From the NCBI RefSeq assembly GCF_001556515.1, contig NZ_LSJA01000073.1, positions 1 through 64,000 on the forward strand: a DNA stretch of 64,000 nucleotides, given 5' to 3'. Position 1 is the stretch's first letter, and every line of letters starts with the position of its first letter. Below the pieces are notes generated by a model, which was not told the origin of the DNA, made no database searches, and saw only the letters and a program-made list of their open reading frames with translations. Made by a program: the position numbers and the translations under genes. Below, in pieces: positions 51,427 through 59,612 of the stretch. The DNA is from Caulobacter sp. CCH9-E1. GTDB taxonomy: Bacteria > Pseudomonadota > Alphaproteobacteria > Caulobacterales > Caulobacteraceae.

Positions 51427-53493
51427 TCAGTATCGGACGCGGGCCGAGACGTAGGCCGCGCGACCCTCTCCGGGGCTATGCAGGGTCTGGGCGCCGTCCC
51501 ACCAGACGTATTCGCGATCGGCGCCGGTCAGGTTCTTGAGCTGGAGCCGCAATTCCAGGCGCGGACTGACGCGATAGGCCGCGTCGAGATCGACCGAGAC
51601 ATAGTCGCCAAAGCGGCCATGGTCGTTGCTGGTCGTCAGCTCGTAGGCGCTTTGACCCGAGACCGACGCCGACAGGGTCAGGCTCTGGCTCGCCTTCAGG
51701 TCGACGCCGCCGGAGAACATCCGCTCCGGAACGTGGTCGATCCTGTTGCCAACGAGATTGGGCGTGGCGGGATCCGGGGTCTTGATCCGCGCGCGCTGCC
51801 AGGCTGCGGCGCCCCAGATCGCCAGACGCGAGCCCAGCTTGGCGTCCACCTGCAGGTCCACGCCCTCGCGCTTGGTGGCGCCCAGGTTGTCGAAGTCGCC
51901 GCCGGGGTCGTTCAACTTGCGCTTCAACTCACCAGTCGCCGTCTGCCCCCAGACCGCCAGGCGAGCGGTGAAGGCGTCGGTCGGCGCGTAGCGGACGCCG
52001 GCTTCCCACCCCTCGTTGATCGACGGCTTCAGATCGGTCGTCCGAGGGGGGATCAGATAGGCGCCCGAGCCCACGCCGATCTGGAAGCTCTTGCCCCAGT
52101 TGCCGTAGACCGTGACCCCCTCGGCGGGGCGCACGGCCAGGCTGAACTTCGGCTGCTGGATGGCGCCGTAGTCGTTCACCGGCGAGGCCTTGCCGTTCAT
52201 TCGATTGAGGAAGCGGCCATCGACCCAGTCGATCCGCCAGGCCGGAGTCAGGGTCAGCCAGGGGGTGGGCTCGATGACGCTTTGCACGTAGATCCCGCCG
52301 ACCGTGAGGTCGAACTTCTGGTCGCGGGTCTGAGTGGTGACGACCCGCTCGACGGTGTTGTAGCGCAGCGAGATGTTGTCCTGCCGCTGGACGTCGCCGC
52401 CGACTTCGAACACCAGGCGCGACAGGGCCGCCACTTGGGGCTCGTAGCGAAGCGCGGTCATCGCGCCCCAGTGATCCTCGTCAGCGTAGCGGCGCTGCTG
52501 GCTGGCGCCGACCGAATACTTCACATAGCGGTCGTCGCGCAGCGTGTTCAGATACAGCGAGTTCGACCACGACAGGGCGGCCGTCGGCGTCCAGTCGAGG
52601 TGCAGGCTGTACTGCCCCATGGTCCGCTTGTCGCCGTCGGTGCGGTTGTAGGCGTTGGTCGAGCGCGGCGCGGCGGTCGCCTGGGCTTGGGTCAGATAGC
52701 CGGGCTCGTCGGCGTTGCCCTTGTAGTAGCGGGCGATCAGCCCCGCGCGCAGGGCGTCGCTGGGTTGATAGAACCACTTGCCCGCCAGGCTCAGGCGATC
52801 CAGCGCGCCGTGGTCGCGATAGCCGTCGGCCTGGCGATAGGCGACGAGATAGTTCTGGCTGACGTCGCCGCGCTCGTAGCCGGCCGAGACCTGGCCGTCA
52901 TAGGTGGCGTAGGCGCCGGCCAGGACCTTGGCGTCAAGATAGGTCCCGCCGACGCGGGTCAGGATGTTGGCCGAGCCGGCGATGGCGTGCAGGCCATAGC
53001 GGGGATCGCTGGCCCCGCGCACCACCTCGACCCCGGCGATGTCCAGCGGGAAGACCATGTCGAGATACGGCATGTTGCCGTCATTGCCATTGGACGGCGC
53101 GCCGTCGATCAGCAGCTTGACCGCGTTGATCTCGCCTTCGCCGTTGAAGCCGCGGAACGAGAACTTGCCGCTGGTGGTCCCCTGGTTGAAGTCGGTGACC
53201 AGGACGCCGGGCATCTTGCCGATCAGCTCCCAGGCGTAGTCGACATTGGCGGCCTGAGCGACGTCGCCGCCGAGGCGGTCGACCGAGGTCAGCAGCGTCT
53301 TGGCCGAGCCGGCCGCGCCGGCGGCGGTGATCAGCACTTCGCCGACGGTGAAGGACACGCCGTCACGCGTGTTGGCGGCGTCCTCGGCGACTGGGGAAGC
53401 AGGCGGGGATGGCGCGGAGGCCGTAGTTTCGGCCAGGGCGGGCGTGGCCAACAGCAGGGCGGCGGCGCTGAGAAGCGTAAGGCGGAGAGACAT
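51427..53493 (-). CDS. TonB-dependent receptor, probable metal-chelate importer
   Basis: 688 residues, compact for the family and close in size to copper, heme or siderophore receptors. The signal peptide ends ATPALAET. GEVLITAAG is the TonB box region, and the plug contains VLVTDFNQGTTSGKFSFRGFN, VKLLIDGAPSNGNDGNMPYLD and VEVVRGASDPRYGLHAIAGSANI (partly quoted); the barrel ends RVRY. Flanked by a DUF2946 gene upstream and a PepSY gene downstream on the same strand, a set I associate with metal uptake. No Fur- or Zur-like palindrome is visible in the 114 bases before it. Confidence 0.85.
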   Translation of the reverse strand: MSLRLTLLSAAALLLATPALAETTASAPSPPASPVAEDAANTRDGVSFTVGEVLITAAGAAGSAKTLLTSVDRLGGDVAQAANVDYAWELIGKMPGVLVTDFNQGTTSGKFSFRGFNGEGEINAVKLLIDGAPSNGNDGNMPYLDMVFPLDIAGVEVVRGASDPRYGLHAIAGSANILTRVGGTYLDAKVLAGAYATYDGQVSAGYERGDVSQNYLVAYRQADGYRDHGALDRLSLAGKWFYQPSDALRAGLIARYYKGNADEPGYLTQAQATAAPRSTNAYNRTDGDKRTMGQYSLHLDWTPTAALSWSNSLYLNTLRDDRYVKYSVGASQQRRYADEDHWGAMTALRYEPQVAALSRLVFEVGGDVQRQDNISLRYNTVERVVTTQTRDQKFDLTVGGIYVQSVIEPTPWLTLTPAWRIDWVDGRFLNRMNGKASPVNDYGAIQQPKFSLAVRPAEGVTVYGNWGKSFQIGVGSGAYLIPPRTTDLKPSINEGWEAGVRYAPTDAFTARLAVWGQTATGELKRKLNDPGGDFDNLGATKREGVDLQVDAKLGSRLAIWGAAAWQRARIKTPDPATPNLVGNRIDHVPERMFSGGVDLKASQSLTLSASVSGQSAYELTTSNDHGRFGDYVSVDLDAAYRVSPRLELRLQLKNLTGADREYVWWDGAQTLHSPGEGRAAYVSARVRY

Positions 53494-53607
53494 GGAAGCG
53501 AGCCTTGTCGTATTGATCTGCGTCTAGTCTGGACAGGCGCGCGCGCTCGTCTTTGCCCGTGGACAAGTAGACGGCGCGGGCGCGCGAATGGCCTCGGAGG
53601 AGGTCGG

Positions 53608-54030
53608 TCAGATCAGAAAGACAGGCGGCCCCGTGGGGGGCGGAGGCGGCGCGGCGAGGCCGCGTCCAGGCGCGGTCGCCGGAGACGCTGGGATAGGAAG
53701 GACGACATAGCGAACCGCGCCGGCCCCCGCGACGACGAACAGGCTGGGCGGCGGAGCTCCGGCGGCTTGGACGGCGAAGGGGCAGGGAGCGTCATGGACG
53801 GACTTGCCGCCGTGGTCCTCGCCCCGCCCATGGCCCAGCGCTTCTCCCGGCTGGACGACCTTGGCGCCGTCGCCGGTGCAGAGCACCAAGGCGAAGGGAA
53901 GGCCATTGCGCGGCTGGGCGTCCGGCATGAAGCCGGCGGGGACCATGATCTTGAGCGTGACCGCCAGCATCGCGAGCGCCAGAAGGGCGTCGCGCTTCAG
54001 CTGTTTGGCGATGGGGCTCCAGAGGGTCAC
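53608..54030 (-). CDS. DUF2946-like exported or membrane protein
   Basis: 140 residues. A hydrophobic N-terminal stretch (LLALAMLAVTLKIMVPAGFMP) is followed by a histidine- and cysteine-containing middle part (LCTGDGAK, GHGRGEDHGGKSVHDAPCPFAVQAAG) and a proline-rich tail. The H...CPFA pattern is the hallmark of DUF2946, whose members sit beside metal-linked receptors. His and Cys residues could bind copper or another metal, but this is inferred. The start is a GTG with no strong ribosome site. First gene of the DUF2946-receptor-PepSY set. Confidence 0.65.
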   Translation of the reverse strand: MTLWSPIAKQLKRDALLALAMLAVTLKIMVPAGFMPDAQPRNGLPFALVLCTGDGAKVVQPGEALGHGRGEDHGGKSVHDAPCPFAVQAAGAPPPSLFVVAGAGAVRYVVLPIPASPATAPGRGLAAPPPPPTGPPVFLI

Positions 54031-54096
54031 GGCGGCGCTTTAGGGCAAATGCGGCGGCGTGTCTTCTACGGGGGTGGTCCTTAAGGGCTCGGGCCC

Positions 54097-55269
54097 TCAG
54101 GCGTGGCCGGGACGCGGTCCGACGAGCATGGGGCCATAGGCGACCGCGAAACCGCCATAGGCCAGGGTCCAGCACAAGGCGGCCAGCGTCAGAAGGCCGG
54201 CCTGATACTCGGGGATGAAAGCGGCGGTCACACGCAGCAGGGCGGCCAGATTGATCGCGATGAAGATCGCCACGGTGGCCTGGTCGGCGCTCAGCGGCCG
54301 GCCGGTGTGGCCTCGGCTGGCGCGGCACATGACCGCCAGGCAGGTGACGCCGATGGCGCCGGCCGACAGGGCGTGGACGCCGGCCGGACGCGGGACCAGC
54401 GGCGACAGGACGCTGGCGCCCAGCAGCAGCAGACCAAGGCCCAACCACCCATAGCTGAGGTGCAGGATCGACAGCAGCGGCTCGGCCATCGTCCTGTTTC
54501 CGCGCCAGCGGGTCAGGCGCGCCAGGTTCACGCCCCCGGCGGCGATCAGCAGCACGCCGGCCACCGCTTGTCCGGGCGCGACCGCCCAGCTCAGGGCCGC
54601 GACAGCCGCGCTGATCACGGCGATCTTATCGAAGGCTCCGAACGGCGGCGGCAGCTTGGCCTCGCCGCGCTGGCGCAGCCAGTTCTGGGTGAAGCTGGGC
54701 GTGATGCGACCGCCGATCAGGGCCAGCATGGCGGCGGCCGCGGCGAGCGCGATCCGCGTCCCCAGGCCTTGCAGACCAAAGGCGGCGTCCAGGTGGAAGG
54801 CGATGTTTGCGGCGGCCATCAGGGCCGTCAGCAGGCAGATCGGCAGGTTGCGCCAGTTCCTGCCCGACAGCACCTCGCGCCAGACGACGGCGGCGAAGAC
54901 GACAAGGAAGGCGGAGTCGATCCAGGCCGCGATCGGGCCGACGAACACCTGGACCAGCATGGCGAGACGCCCCGCCAGCCACAGCGACCAGAGCGCCGCC
55001 AGCTTCGCGCCGATCACCGGCATGCGCCCGGTCCAGTTGGGAATGGCGGTGGTCAGAAAGCCCGTCAGGATCGCGCCGAGCACGCCGAACAGCATCTCGT
55101 GGACGTGCCAGTCGAGATGTCCGGCCACCGTCTGGCCGCCGAACAGAGACCCGATCCACAACGGCACGGACAGGGCCGACCAGATCGCGCCGGACAAGAA
55201 GAACGGCCTGAACCCGTAACTGAACAGGGCGGGGCCGGCATAGGCGCGGCGTTGTTGGGCGGTGCTCAT
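54097..55269 (-). CDS. nnrS: NnrS family protein
   Basis: 390 residues with about 12 membrane segments. Family hallmarks are an N-terminal YGFRPFFLSGAIWSAL, HVHEMLFGVLGAILTGFLTTAIPNWTG with conserved His, and GGRITPSFTQNWL, all as in NnrS. These heme- and copper-containing membrane proteins protect against nitric oxide and prevent formation of iron-NO complexes. The ATG at 55269 begins the conserved region; an ATG at 55317 would overlap the preceding gene. Third gene of an operon with the alternative oxidase and a receiver-like protein, 13 bases after the latter. Confidence 0.88.
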   Translation of the reverse strand: MSTAQQRRAYAGPALFSYGFRPFFLSGAIWSALSVPLWIGSLFGGQTVAGHLDWHVHEMLFGVLGAILTGFLTTAIPNWTGRMPVIGAKLAALWSLWLAGRLAMLVQVFVGPIAAWIDSAFLVVFAAVVWREVLSGRNWRNLPICLLTALMAAANIAFHLDAAFGLQGLGTRIALAAAAAMLALIGGRITPSFTQNWLRQRGEAKLPPPFGAFDKIAVISAAVAALSWAVAPGQAVAGVLLIAAGGVNLARLTRWRGNRTMAEPLLSILHLSYGWLGLGLLLLGASVLSPLVPRPAGVHALSAGAIGVTCLAVMCRASRGHTGRPLSADQATVAIFIAINLAALLRVTAAFIPEYQAGLLTLAALCWTLAYGGFAVAYGPMLVGPRPGHA

Positions 55270-55282
55270 GGCGAGACTCTGG

Positions 55283-55696
55283 TTAGCGGTCGAGGCTGGG
55301 TCGTTGCGCGTCGACAACTCCGCGCAGAGCCGCCTCGAGCGCCTGCAGCAGGGCGTCGCCCATCAGCGGCTTTTCGATCAGCGTCACCCCTCCCAACCGG
55401 ACGGCGCGGCGCAAATCCGCGGTGGGGTGGGTCGCGGTCATCAGGATCGCGAGGCCGTCCTTGGCCTGCCGAGCGGCTCTAGCCAGCGCGAGTCCGGCGA
55501 TCGCTGGAGGCGCGTGGCCGATGATCACGGCGTCTGCGCCGCCGGCGTGCAGCCGGTTGACGAAGCTTTCGGCGTCGCCGAACGGCTCGACGCCGTACCC
55601 CTCCAGGCCCAGCGAGAAGCAGAGCGCCTGGCGAACCGCCGTGTCCTGGTCGAGGACCAGGACACGGGGCGCGCGGACGGGAGGGGCTTGGGACAC
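55283..55696 (-). CDS. Receiver-like protein lacking the phospho-acceptor Asp
   Basis: 137 residues, one CheY-like domain and no output domain. The fold is recognisable from RVLVLDQD, the Thr in ILMTATHP and the Lys in TLIEKPLMG. At the phosphorylation site, where family members have LLD.xxP, this protein reads AVIIGHAPP: Gly60 takes the place of Asp. One residue of the acidic pair is also altered (DQD for DDE). It can hardly be phosphorylated in the usual way and may act by constitutive binding. The start is a GTG with AGGA close upstream; a longer frame to 56215 is a shadow of the oxidase gene. It lies between aox and nnrS in one operon. Confidence 0.75.
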   Translation of the reverse strand: MSQAPPVRAPRVLVLDQDTAVRQALCFSLGLEGYGVEPFGDAESFVNRLHAGGADAVIIGHAPPAIAGLALARAARQAKDGLAILMTATHPTADLRRAVRLGGVTLIEKPLMGDALLQALEAALRGVVDAQRPSLDR

Positions 55697-55722
55697 GATC
55701 CTGGTCCTTCTTGACCGCGGGT

Positions 55723-56412
55723 CTAGGCGGCCGCCTTCCAGTTCGGCTCCAGCACGACGTGCGGCGGGCATGGCGCGACATCGCCGACGGGCAGGCCGCA
55801 CAATTCGTTGGCGAAGCCGTGGTTCACATCGCGGTGGTGGGCCTCGTCGGCGCGGACCACCTCGACCACGTCGCGCAGCGTGGCGCCGGCCGGCAGGTTC
55901 CAGTAGTCGAGGGCGATCTGGGGCGCGGCGACATTGGCGCTGCGGCCTTCGTCGATCTCGGCGAGGTAGTGGGTGTAGCTGATCACCGCCTCTTCCTCGA
56001 AGTAGCCGACCACCCGGTGAGCGGTCTTCGAGGAGATCAGGTAAAGACCGAAGAAGAACAGGTAGAACACCCACTGCGCCGCGACGACGACGACGCGCTC
56101 GAACAGGGTCGGCTTGGCCACCTCGATGAAGGTCATCAGGTGCATGCGCTCGTTCTCGGCCTCGTCCATCAGGGTCTTGATCCAGCCCTTGTCGCCTTCC
56201 ATCCGGCGCAGGCACTTCAGGTGGTTCAGCGTGGCGCCGACCATGCCCGGCACGGCGGCGACGGTCTCCAGGACCACCGCGCGGTGGCCGTAGCGCTTGG
56301 CGAAGAAGGTGTCGGCGCAGAAGCGCAGGGCCTTCACGAAGCCGAAGGCGACAACGTCCGAAACGCCCTTCGGCTGGTGGTGAACGTCGAGATCAATGTG
56401 CGGAGCGGTCAT
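55723..56412 (-). CDS. aox: Alternative oxidase (cyanide-insensitive ubiquinol oxidase)
   Basis: 229 residues, a di-iron monotopic membrane enzyme that oxidises ubiquinol and reduces oxygen to water without pumping protons. Ligands by motif: E49 in [12 protein letters not shown]88 and H91 in EAENERMHL, a Glu in [15 protein letters not shown], and E190 and H193 in [12 protein letters not shown]. All four helices' signatures are intact. The ATG at 56412 was chosen; ATGs at 56430 and 56493 are possible. Bacterial AOX is NO-tolerant compared with heme oxidases (family knowledge), which fits its operon with nnrS and its location opposite fixLJ. Confidence 0.92.
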   Translation of the reverse strand: MTAPHIDLDVHHQPKGVSDVVAFGFVKALRFCADTFFAKRYGHRAVVLETVAAVPGMVGATLNHLKCLRRMEGDKGWIKTLMDEAENERMHLMTFIEVAKPTLFERVVVVAAQWVFYLFFFGLYLISSKTAHRVVGYFEEEAVISYTHYLAEIDEGRSANVAAPQIALDYWNLPAGATLRDVVEVVRADEAHHRDVNHGFANELCGLPVGDVAPCPPHVVLEPNWKAAA

Positions 56413-56485
56413 GGCTTTTCGCCTTTTCATCCTCTGGCGACCCCCTGGCCGCCGATGAGGCGCTTGATACCGCCGCCCGCCTGAC

Positions 56486-56502
56486 CCAGACATTCTGGTC
56501 TG
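56486..56502. promoter_or_regulatory. Dyad between aox and fixL
   Basis: Two overlapping inverted repeats, CCAGA-N3-TCTGG (56486-56498) and CAGAC-N6-GTCTG (56487-56502), in the 146-base divergent promoter region. No FNR- or FixK-like TTG-N8-CAA site is present here. A candidate operator, possibly for FixJ. Confidence 0.4.
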
Positions 56503-56558
56503 ATCCTAAGGAGAATCCCTGAGTGGCCGGCGGCGCCCAAGGGAACTAGCGCGGAGCG

Positions 56559-58049
56559 ATGACCATCGACGAGTTCCTGAAGGGCCGTCCGGACCCCATG
56601 CGGGAATGGGGCATGGCCATTGGCATCGCGGTCGGGCTGGTGGTCATCGGCACGGCCACCCGCCTGCTGTTTGAGCCGTTGCTCGGCGATCGCGGCCTCT
56701 ATCTCTTCTTTTTCCCCGCCGTCGTCGCCGCGGCCGCGTTTCGCGGCCTGTACGGCGGGCTCGTCGCCTGCGCGCTGGGTCTTGTCAGCCTGCTGGCGCT
56801 GAGCACTCGCGGCGATGGGCTGGACCTCGGCGACTGGGCCGGCGCGGTCCTTTACGTCGCCGTTTGCGTCGCGATCAGCTTCGGCGGCGAGCGCTTTCGG
56901 ATCGCGCGTCGGCGCACCGAGGCGGTGACCGAGGACCTCCTGGTCCGCGAAGCGCGTCTGGCGTCGATCCTCGACACCGTGCCGGACGCGATGGTGCTGA
57001 TCGACGACGCCGGCCGCGTCGTCTCGTTCAGTTCCACAGCCGAGCGCTTGTTCGGCTGGACCGCGGCGGAGATCACCGGCCAGAACGTCAGCCGTCTGAT
57101 GCCCGAGCCCTACCGATCGGCGCACGACGGCTATCTGAGCCGGTACTACGAGACCGGGGAACGCCGGATCATCGGTCTGGGCCGCGTGGTGATCGGCGAG
57201 CGCAAGGACGGCTCGACCTTTCCGATGGAGCTGTCGGTCGGGGAAATCCGGGCCCGGCATGGCCGGTTTTTCACGGGCTTCGTGCGCGACCTGACGGAGG
57301 CGCAGCGCAGTCAGGCGCGGCTTCAGGAACTGCAGAACGAGCTGGTCCACATCGCGCGCCTGACCTCGATGGGCGAGATGGCCTCGGCCCTGGCCCACGA
57401 GATCAACCAGCCGCTGTCGGCGCTGACCAACTATCTGAAAGGCGGTCGCCGCCTGCTGGAAGCGCCGGAAATCGATCGCGACCTGCTGGGCGCGGCCCTG
57501 GAGCGGGCGGGCGAGCAGGCCTTGCGCGCGGGCTCGATCATCCGCCGGCTCCGCGACTTCGTCGCGCGGGGCGAGACCGAAAAGCAGGTCGAGGACCTCA
57601 ACCGCATGGTCGAGGAAGCGGTGGCCCTGGCCCTGATCGGGGTGCGCGAGGTGGGCGTCGATGTGCGCCTCGACCATGGCGCGGGCGGTGAACAGGTGCT
57701 GGCCGACCGCGTTCAGGTGCAGCAGGTCATCGTCAACCTGGTCCGCAACGCCGTCGACGCCATGGAAGCCAGTCCGCGCCGCGAATTGACCATCAGCGTC
57801 GGCCGCCTGGACGACCAGGCGCTAATGACCGTCGCCGACACCGGGCCGGGCATCGCGCCCGAGATCGCCGACAATCTCTTCGCGCCTTTCATGACCACCA
57901 AGCGGGACGGCATGGGCGTTGGCCTGTCGATCTCGCGCACCATCATCGAGGCCCACGGCGGCCGGCTGTGGGTCGAGCCCACGTCGGGCGGGGGCGCGAC
58001 GTTCAAGTTCACCCTGAAGCTCGTCGAAGGAGAGATCGACCTTGAGTGA
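56559..58049 (+). CDS. fixL: Oxygen-sensing heme-PAS histidine kinase FixL
   Basis: 496 residues. Four N-terminal membrane segments (about 18-110) precede a PAS domain (about 133-245) with the FixL heme signature: H189 in [16 protein letters not shown] is the proximal ligand, and R209 in [11 protein letters not shown] is the distal switch arginine, matching BjFixL H200 and R220. The kinase core has H280 in [20 protein letters not shown] and ATP-site motifs [16 protein letters not shown] and GMGVGLSIS. It should autophosphorylate when oxygen is low. It overlaps fixJ by eight bases and is divergent from aox. Confidence 0.93.
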   Translation: MTIDEFLKGRPDPMREWGMAIGIAVGLVVIGTATRLLFEPLLGDRGLYLFFFPAVVAAAAFRGLYGGLVACALGLVSLLALSTRGDGLDLGDWAGAVLYVAVCVAISFGGERFRIARRRTEAVTEDLLVREARLASILDTVPDAMVLIDDAGRVVSFSSTAERLFGWTAAEITGQNVSRLMPEPYRSAHDGYLSRYYETGERRIIGLGRVVIGERKDGSTFPMELSVGEIRARHGRFFTGFVRDLTEAQRSQARLQELQNELVHIARLTSMGEMASALAHEINQPLSALTNYLKGGRRLLEAPEIDRDLLGAALERAGEQALRAGSIIRRLRDFVARGETEKQVEDLNRMVEEAVALALIGVREVGVDVRLDHGAGGEQVLADRVQVQQVIVNLVRNAVDAMEASPRRELTISVGRLDDQALMTVADTGPGIAPEIADNLFAPFMTTKRDGMGVGLSISRTIIEAHGGRLWVEPTSGGGATFKFTLKLVEGEIDLE

Positions 58050-58644
58050 GGCTGTCGTTCACATCATCGACGACGATGCGGCCATGCGCGATTCCCTGGC
58101 CTTCCTGCTGCAGGTGAACCGGATCCCGTATCGCATCTTCGAGTCGGCGGTCGCCTTCCTGGAGGACCTGCCCGAGGACGGCGGCTGCGTGCTCTCTGAC
58201 GTGCGCATGCCGCAGATGAACGGCATCCAGATGGTCCGCAAGCTCAAGGAGCTGGACTATCGCGCGCCGATCATCGTCATGACCGGCCACGCCGACGTAC
58301 CGCTGGCCATCGAGGCGATGAAGGCCGGCGTGTTCGACTTCATCGAAAAACCGTTCGACGAGGACCTGCTGCTGCAGGCTCTGCGCGCGGCGCTCGAGAA
58401 GGGCAAGGCGCAGAGCGAACAGGACGAGGCTTTGGCCACGACGCGCCAGCGCATCGCCGCGCTGTCCCCTCGCGAGCGCGACGTTCTCGAGGGCTTGGTC
58501 GACGGCAAGGCCAACAAGATCATCGCCTTCGACCTGGGCATCAGTCCGCGCACGGTCGAGATCTACCGCGCCAACCTGATGACCAAGATGCAGGCCCGCA
58601 GCCTGTCCGAACTGGTGCGCATGGCGCTCTCGGTCAGAGGCTAG
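58042..58644 (+). CDS. fixJ: Response regulator FixJ
   Basis: 200 residues. Receiver with DDD near residue 10, phospho-acceptor in [12 protein letters not shown], and the Lys in FIEKPFDE. It is followed by a linker and a LuxR-type HTH ([40 protein letters not shown], partly quoted). Partner of FixL. It starts at a TTG inside the end of fixL, so translation is coupled. No fixK gene is present in the window. Its stop TAG and the stop of the convergent ric gene share the palindrome CTAG at 58641-58644. Confidence 0.92.
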   Translation: MSEAVVHIIDDDAAMRDSLAFLLQVNRIPYRIFESAVAFLEDLPEDGGCVLSDVRMPQMNGIQMVRKLKELDYRAPIIVMTGHADVPLAIEAMKAGVFDFIEKPFDEDLLLQALRAALEKGKAQSEQDEALATTRQRIAALSPRERDVLEGLVDGKANKIIAFDLGISPRTVEIYRANLMTKMQARSLSELVRMALSVRG

Positions 58645-59300
58645 CCAAAACGCCGGAAGAGCACGTTGTTCTCCAGGTGCATGTGATCGCGCAGATCGGC
58701 GTCGATCTCCTGGCAGAGGGCGTAGAGCGCGCGCCAGGTTCCGCAGGCGTTTTCGGGCGACGCGAAGTCGTTGGTCAGGCGAGCCAGGCCGGTCAGTTGT
58801 TCGATGACGTCCTCGTGCTCGGCCTCCATGCGGGAGATCGGAGCGCCCAGGCGGAGCTCGCCGCGCCGCATCATTGGAAACAGGATCATCTCCTCCTTCT
58901 GGTGATGCGCCTCCAGGTCGTCGAACATGAAGGCCAGGTGCTGGGCGATCCCCGTCGGACAGTCGGGTCGATCGCCGTGCACGCTCTCCACCCGCGCCGC
59001 CAGGAAGATGGCCTCCGGAAACTGCCGGCGGTGGACCTGGTGGTATCGCTCCAGCAGGTGGTCGATCAGGGCTCCGGTCTCGGCGGGCGCCGCCGCCTCG
59101 GTCCGGTCCAGGGCGTCCAATTGCGCGATGAGACCCGCAAGATCGACCCGGCGCCCCTCGGCGGCCTCCGCGAGCGATGCGTCGCCTCCACAGCAGTAGT
59201 CGATCTTGTGGCGGCGGAAGATCGCGGTCGCCCCTGGGCGGCCGATGGCGATATCGCGAACGGTCTGGTCGCGAAGGGAACGGGCGGTGGTGATGTCCAT
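58641..59300 (-). CDS. ric: Iron-sulfur cluster repair di-iron protein (RIC/YtfE/ScdA)
   Basis: 219 residues. The N-terminal ScdA domain contains FRRHKIDYCCGGD. A hemerythrin-like four-helix bundle follows, with metal-binding His and Glu at HQVHRRQFPE, LEAHHQKEEMILFPMM, EAEHEDV and HMHLENNVLF. RIC proteins repair clusters damaged by NO and can reduce NO in vitro. It is divergent from nirK with a 312-base shared region that carries two FNR/NnrR-like sites, and it converges on fixJ. Confidence 0.9.
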   Translation of the reverse strand: MDITTARSLRDQTVRDIAIGRPGATAIFRRHKIDYCCGGDASLAEAAEGRRVDLAGLIAQLDALDRTEAAAPAETGALIDHLLERYHQVHRRQFPEAIFLAARVESVHGDRPDCPTGIAQHLAFMFDDLEAHHQKEEMILFPMMRRGELRLGAPISRMEAEHEDVIEQLTGLARLTNDFASPENACGTWRALYALCQEIDADLRDHMHLENNVLFRRFG

Positions 59301-59349
59301 GACAGGCTCTCCTCTGCCGCCTGACTAGATCGGCCCAGGGCGGAGAACG

Positions 59350-59363
59350 TTGCGCCGCGCCAA
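59350..59363. promoter_or_regulatory. TTG-N8-CAA site before ric
   Basis: TTGCG, CCGC, GCCAA: the spacing of FNR/NnrR boxes, with the TTGCG half of the Rhodobacter NnrR motif. Centred about 57 bases before the ric start codon. An NO- or oxygen-responsive CRP-family regulator is inferred. Confidence 0.5.
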
Positions 59364-59492
59364 GTTCGCGCGAACGTCGAACGTCGCGAGACCGGCGTTC
59401 CGCGCCTACTTAAGGAAGCGTCGCCATGGCGGCTCGACGCGGACTTCCAATGCACGGGAAAGGCCGCGCTGCTTGGGTTTTGCGTCGATTTC

Positions 59493-59516
59493 GGCGGATC
59501 CGTCGGATGATCCGCC
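59493..59516. repeat. 8-8-8 inverted repeat upstream of nirK
   Basis: GGCGGATC at 59493-59500, eight-base spacer, GATCCGCC at 59509-59516. Perfect arms, just upstream of the nirK-proximal TTG-N8-CAA site. It could be an operator or a hairpin in the nirK leader. A 12-bp palindrome, GTTCGCGCGAAC, is at 59364-59375. Confidence 0.4.
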
Positions 59517-59530
59517 ACGCCCGGCGCAGG

Positions 59531-59544
59531 TTGTCCATGCACAA
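59531..59544. promoter_or_regulatory. FNR/NnrR-type site before nirK
   Basis: TTGTC, CATG, CACAA: TTG-N8-CAA spacing, with the CACAA half of the NnrR motif I recall from Rhodobacter nirK promoters. Centred 75 bases before the nirK ATG, which would place the start of transcription near 59579 for a class II site. Confidence 0.6.
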
Positions 59545-59612
59545 AGATCGGGATGCTCGGAGGTCTACCTGTCCCGTCCATCGGCGCCGTTCGGGCGTCG
59601 GAGGATAGGAAT

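Noticed and set aside
55697..56215. Upstream extension of the receiver-like gene
   Set aside because: It overlaps the alternative oxidase gene in another frame, and the receiver fold begins only at 55696.
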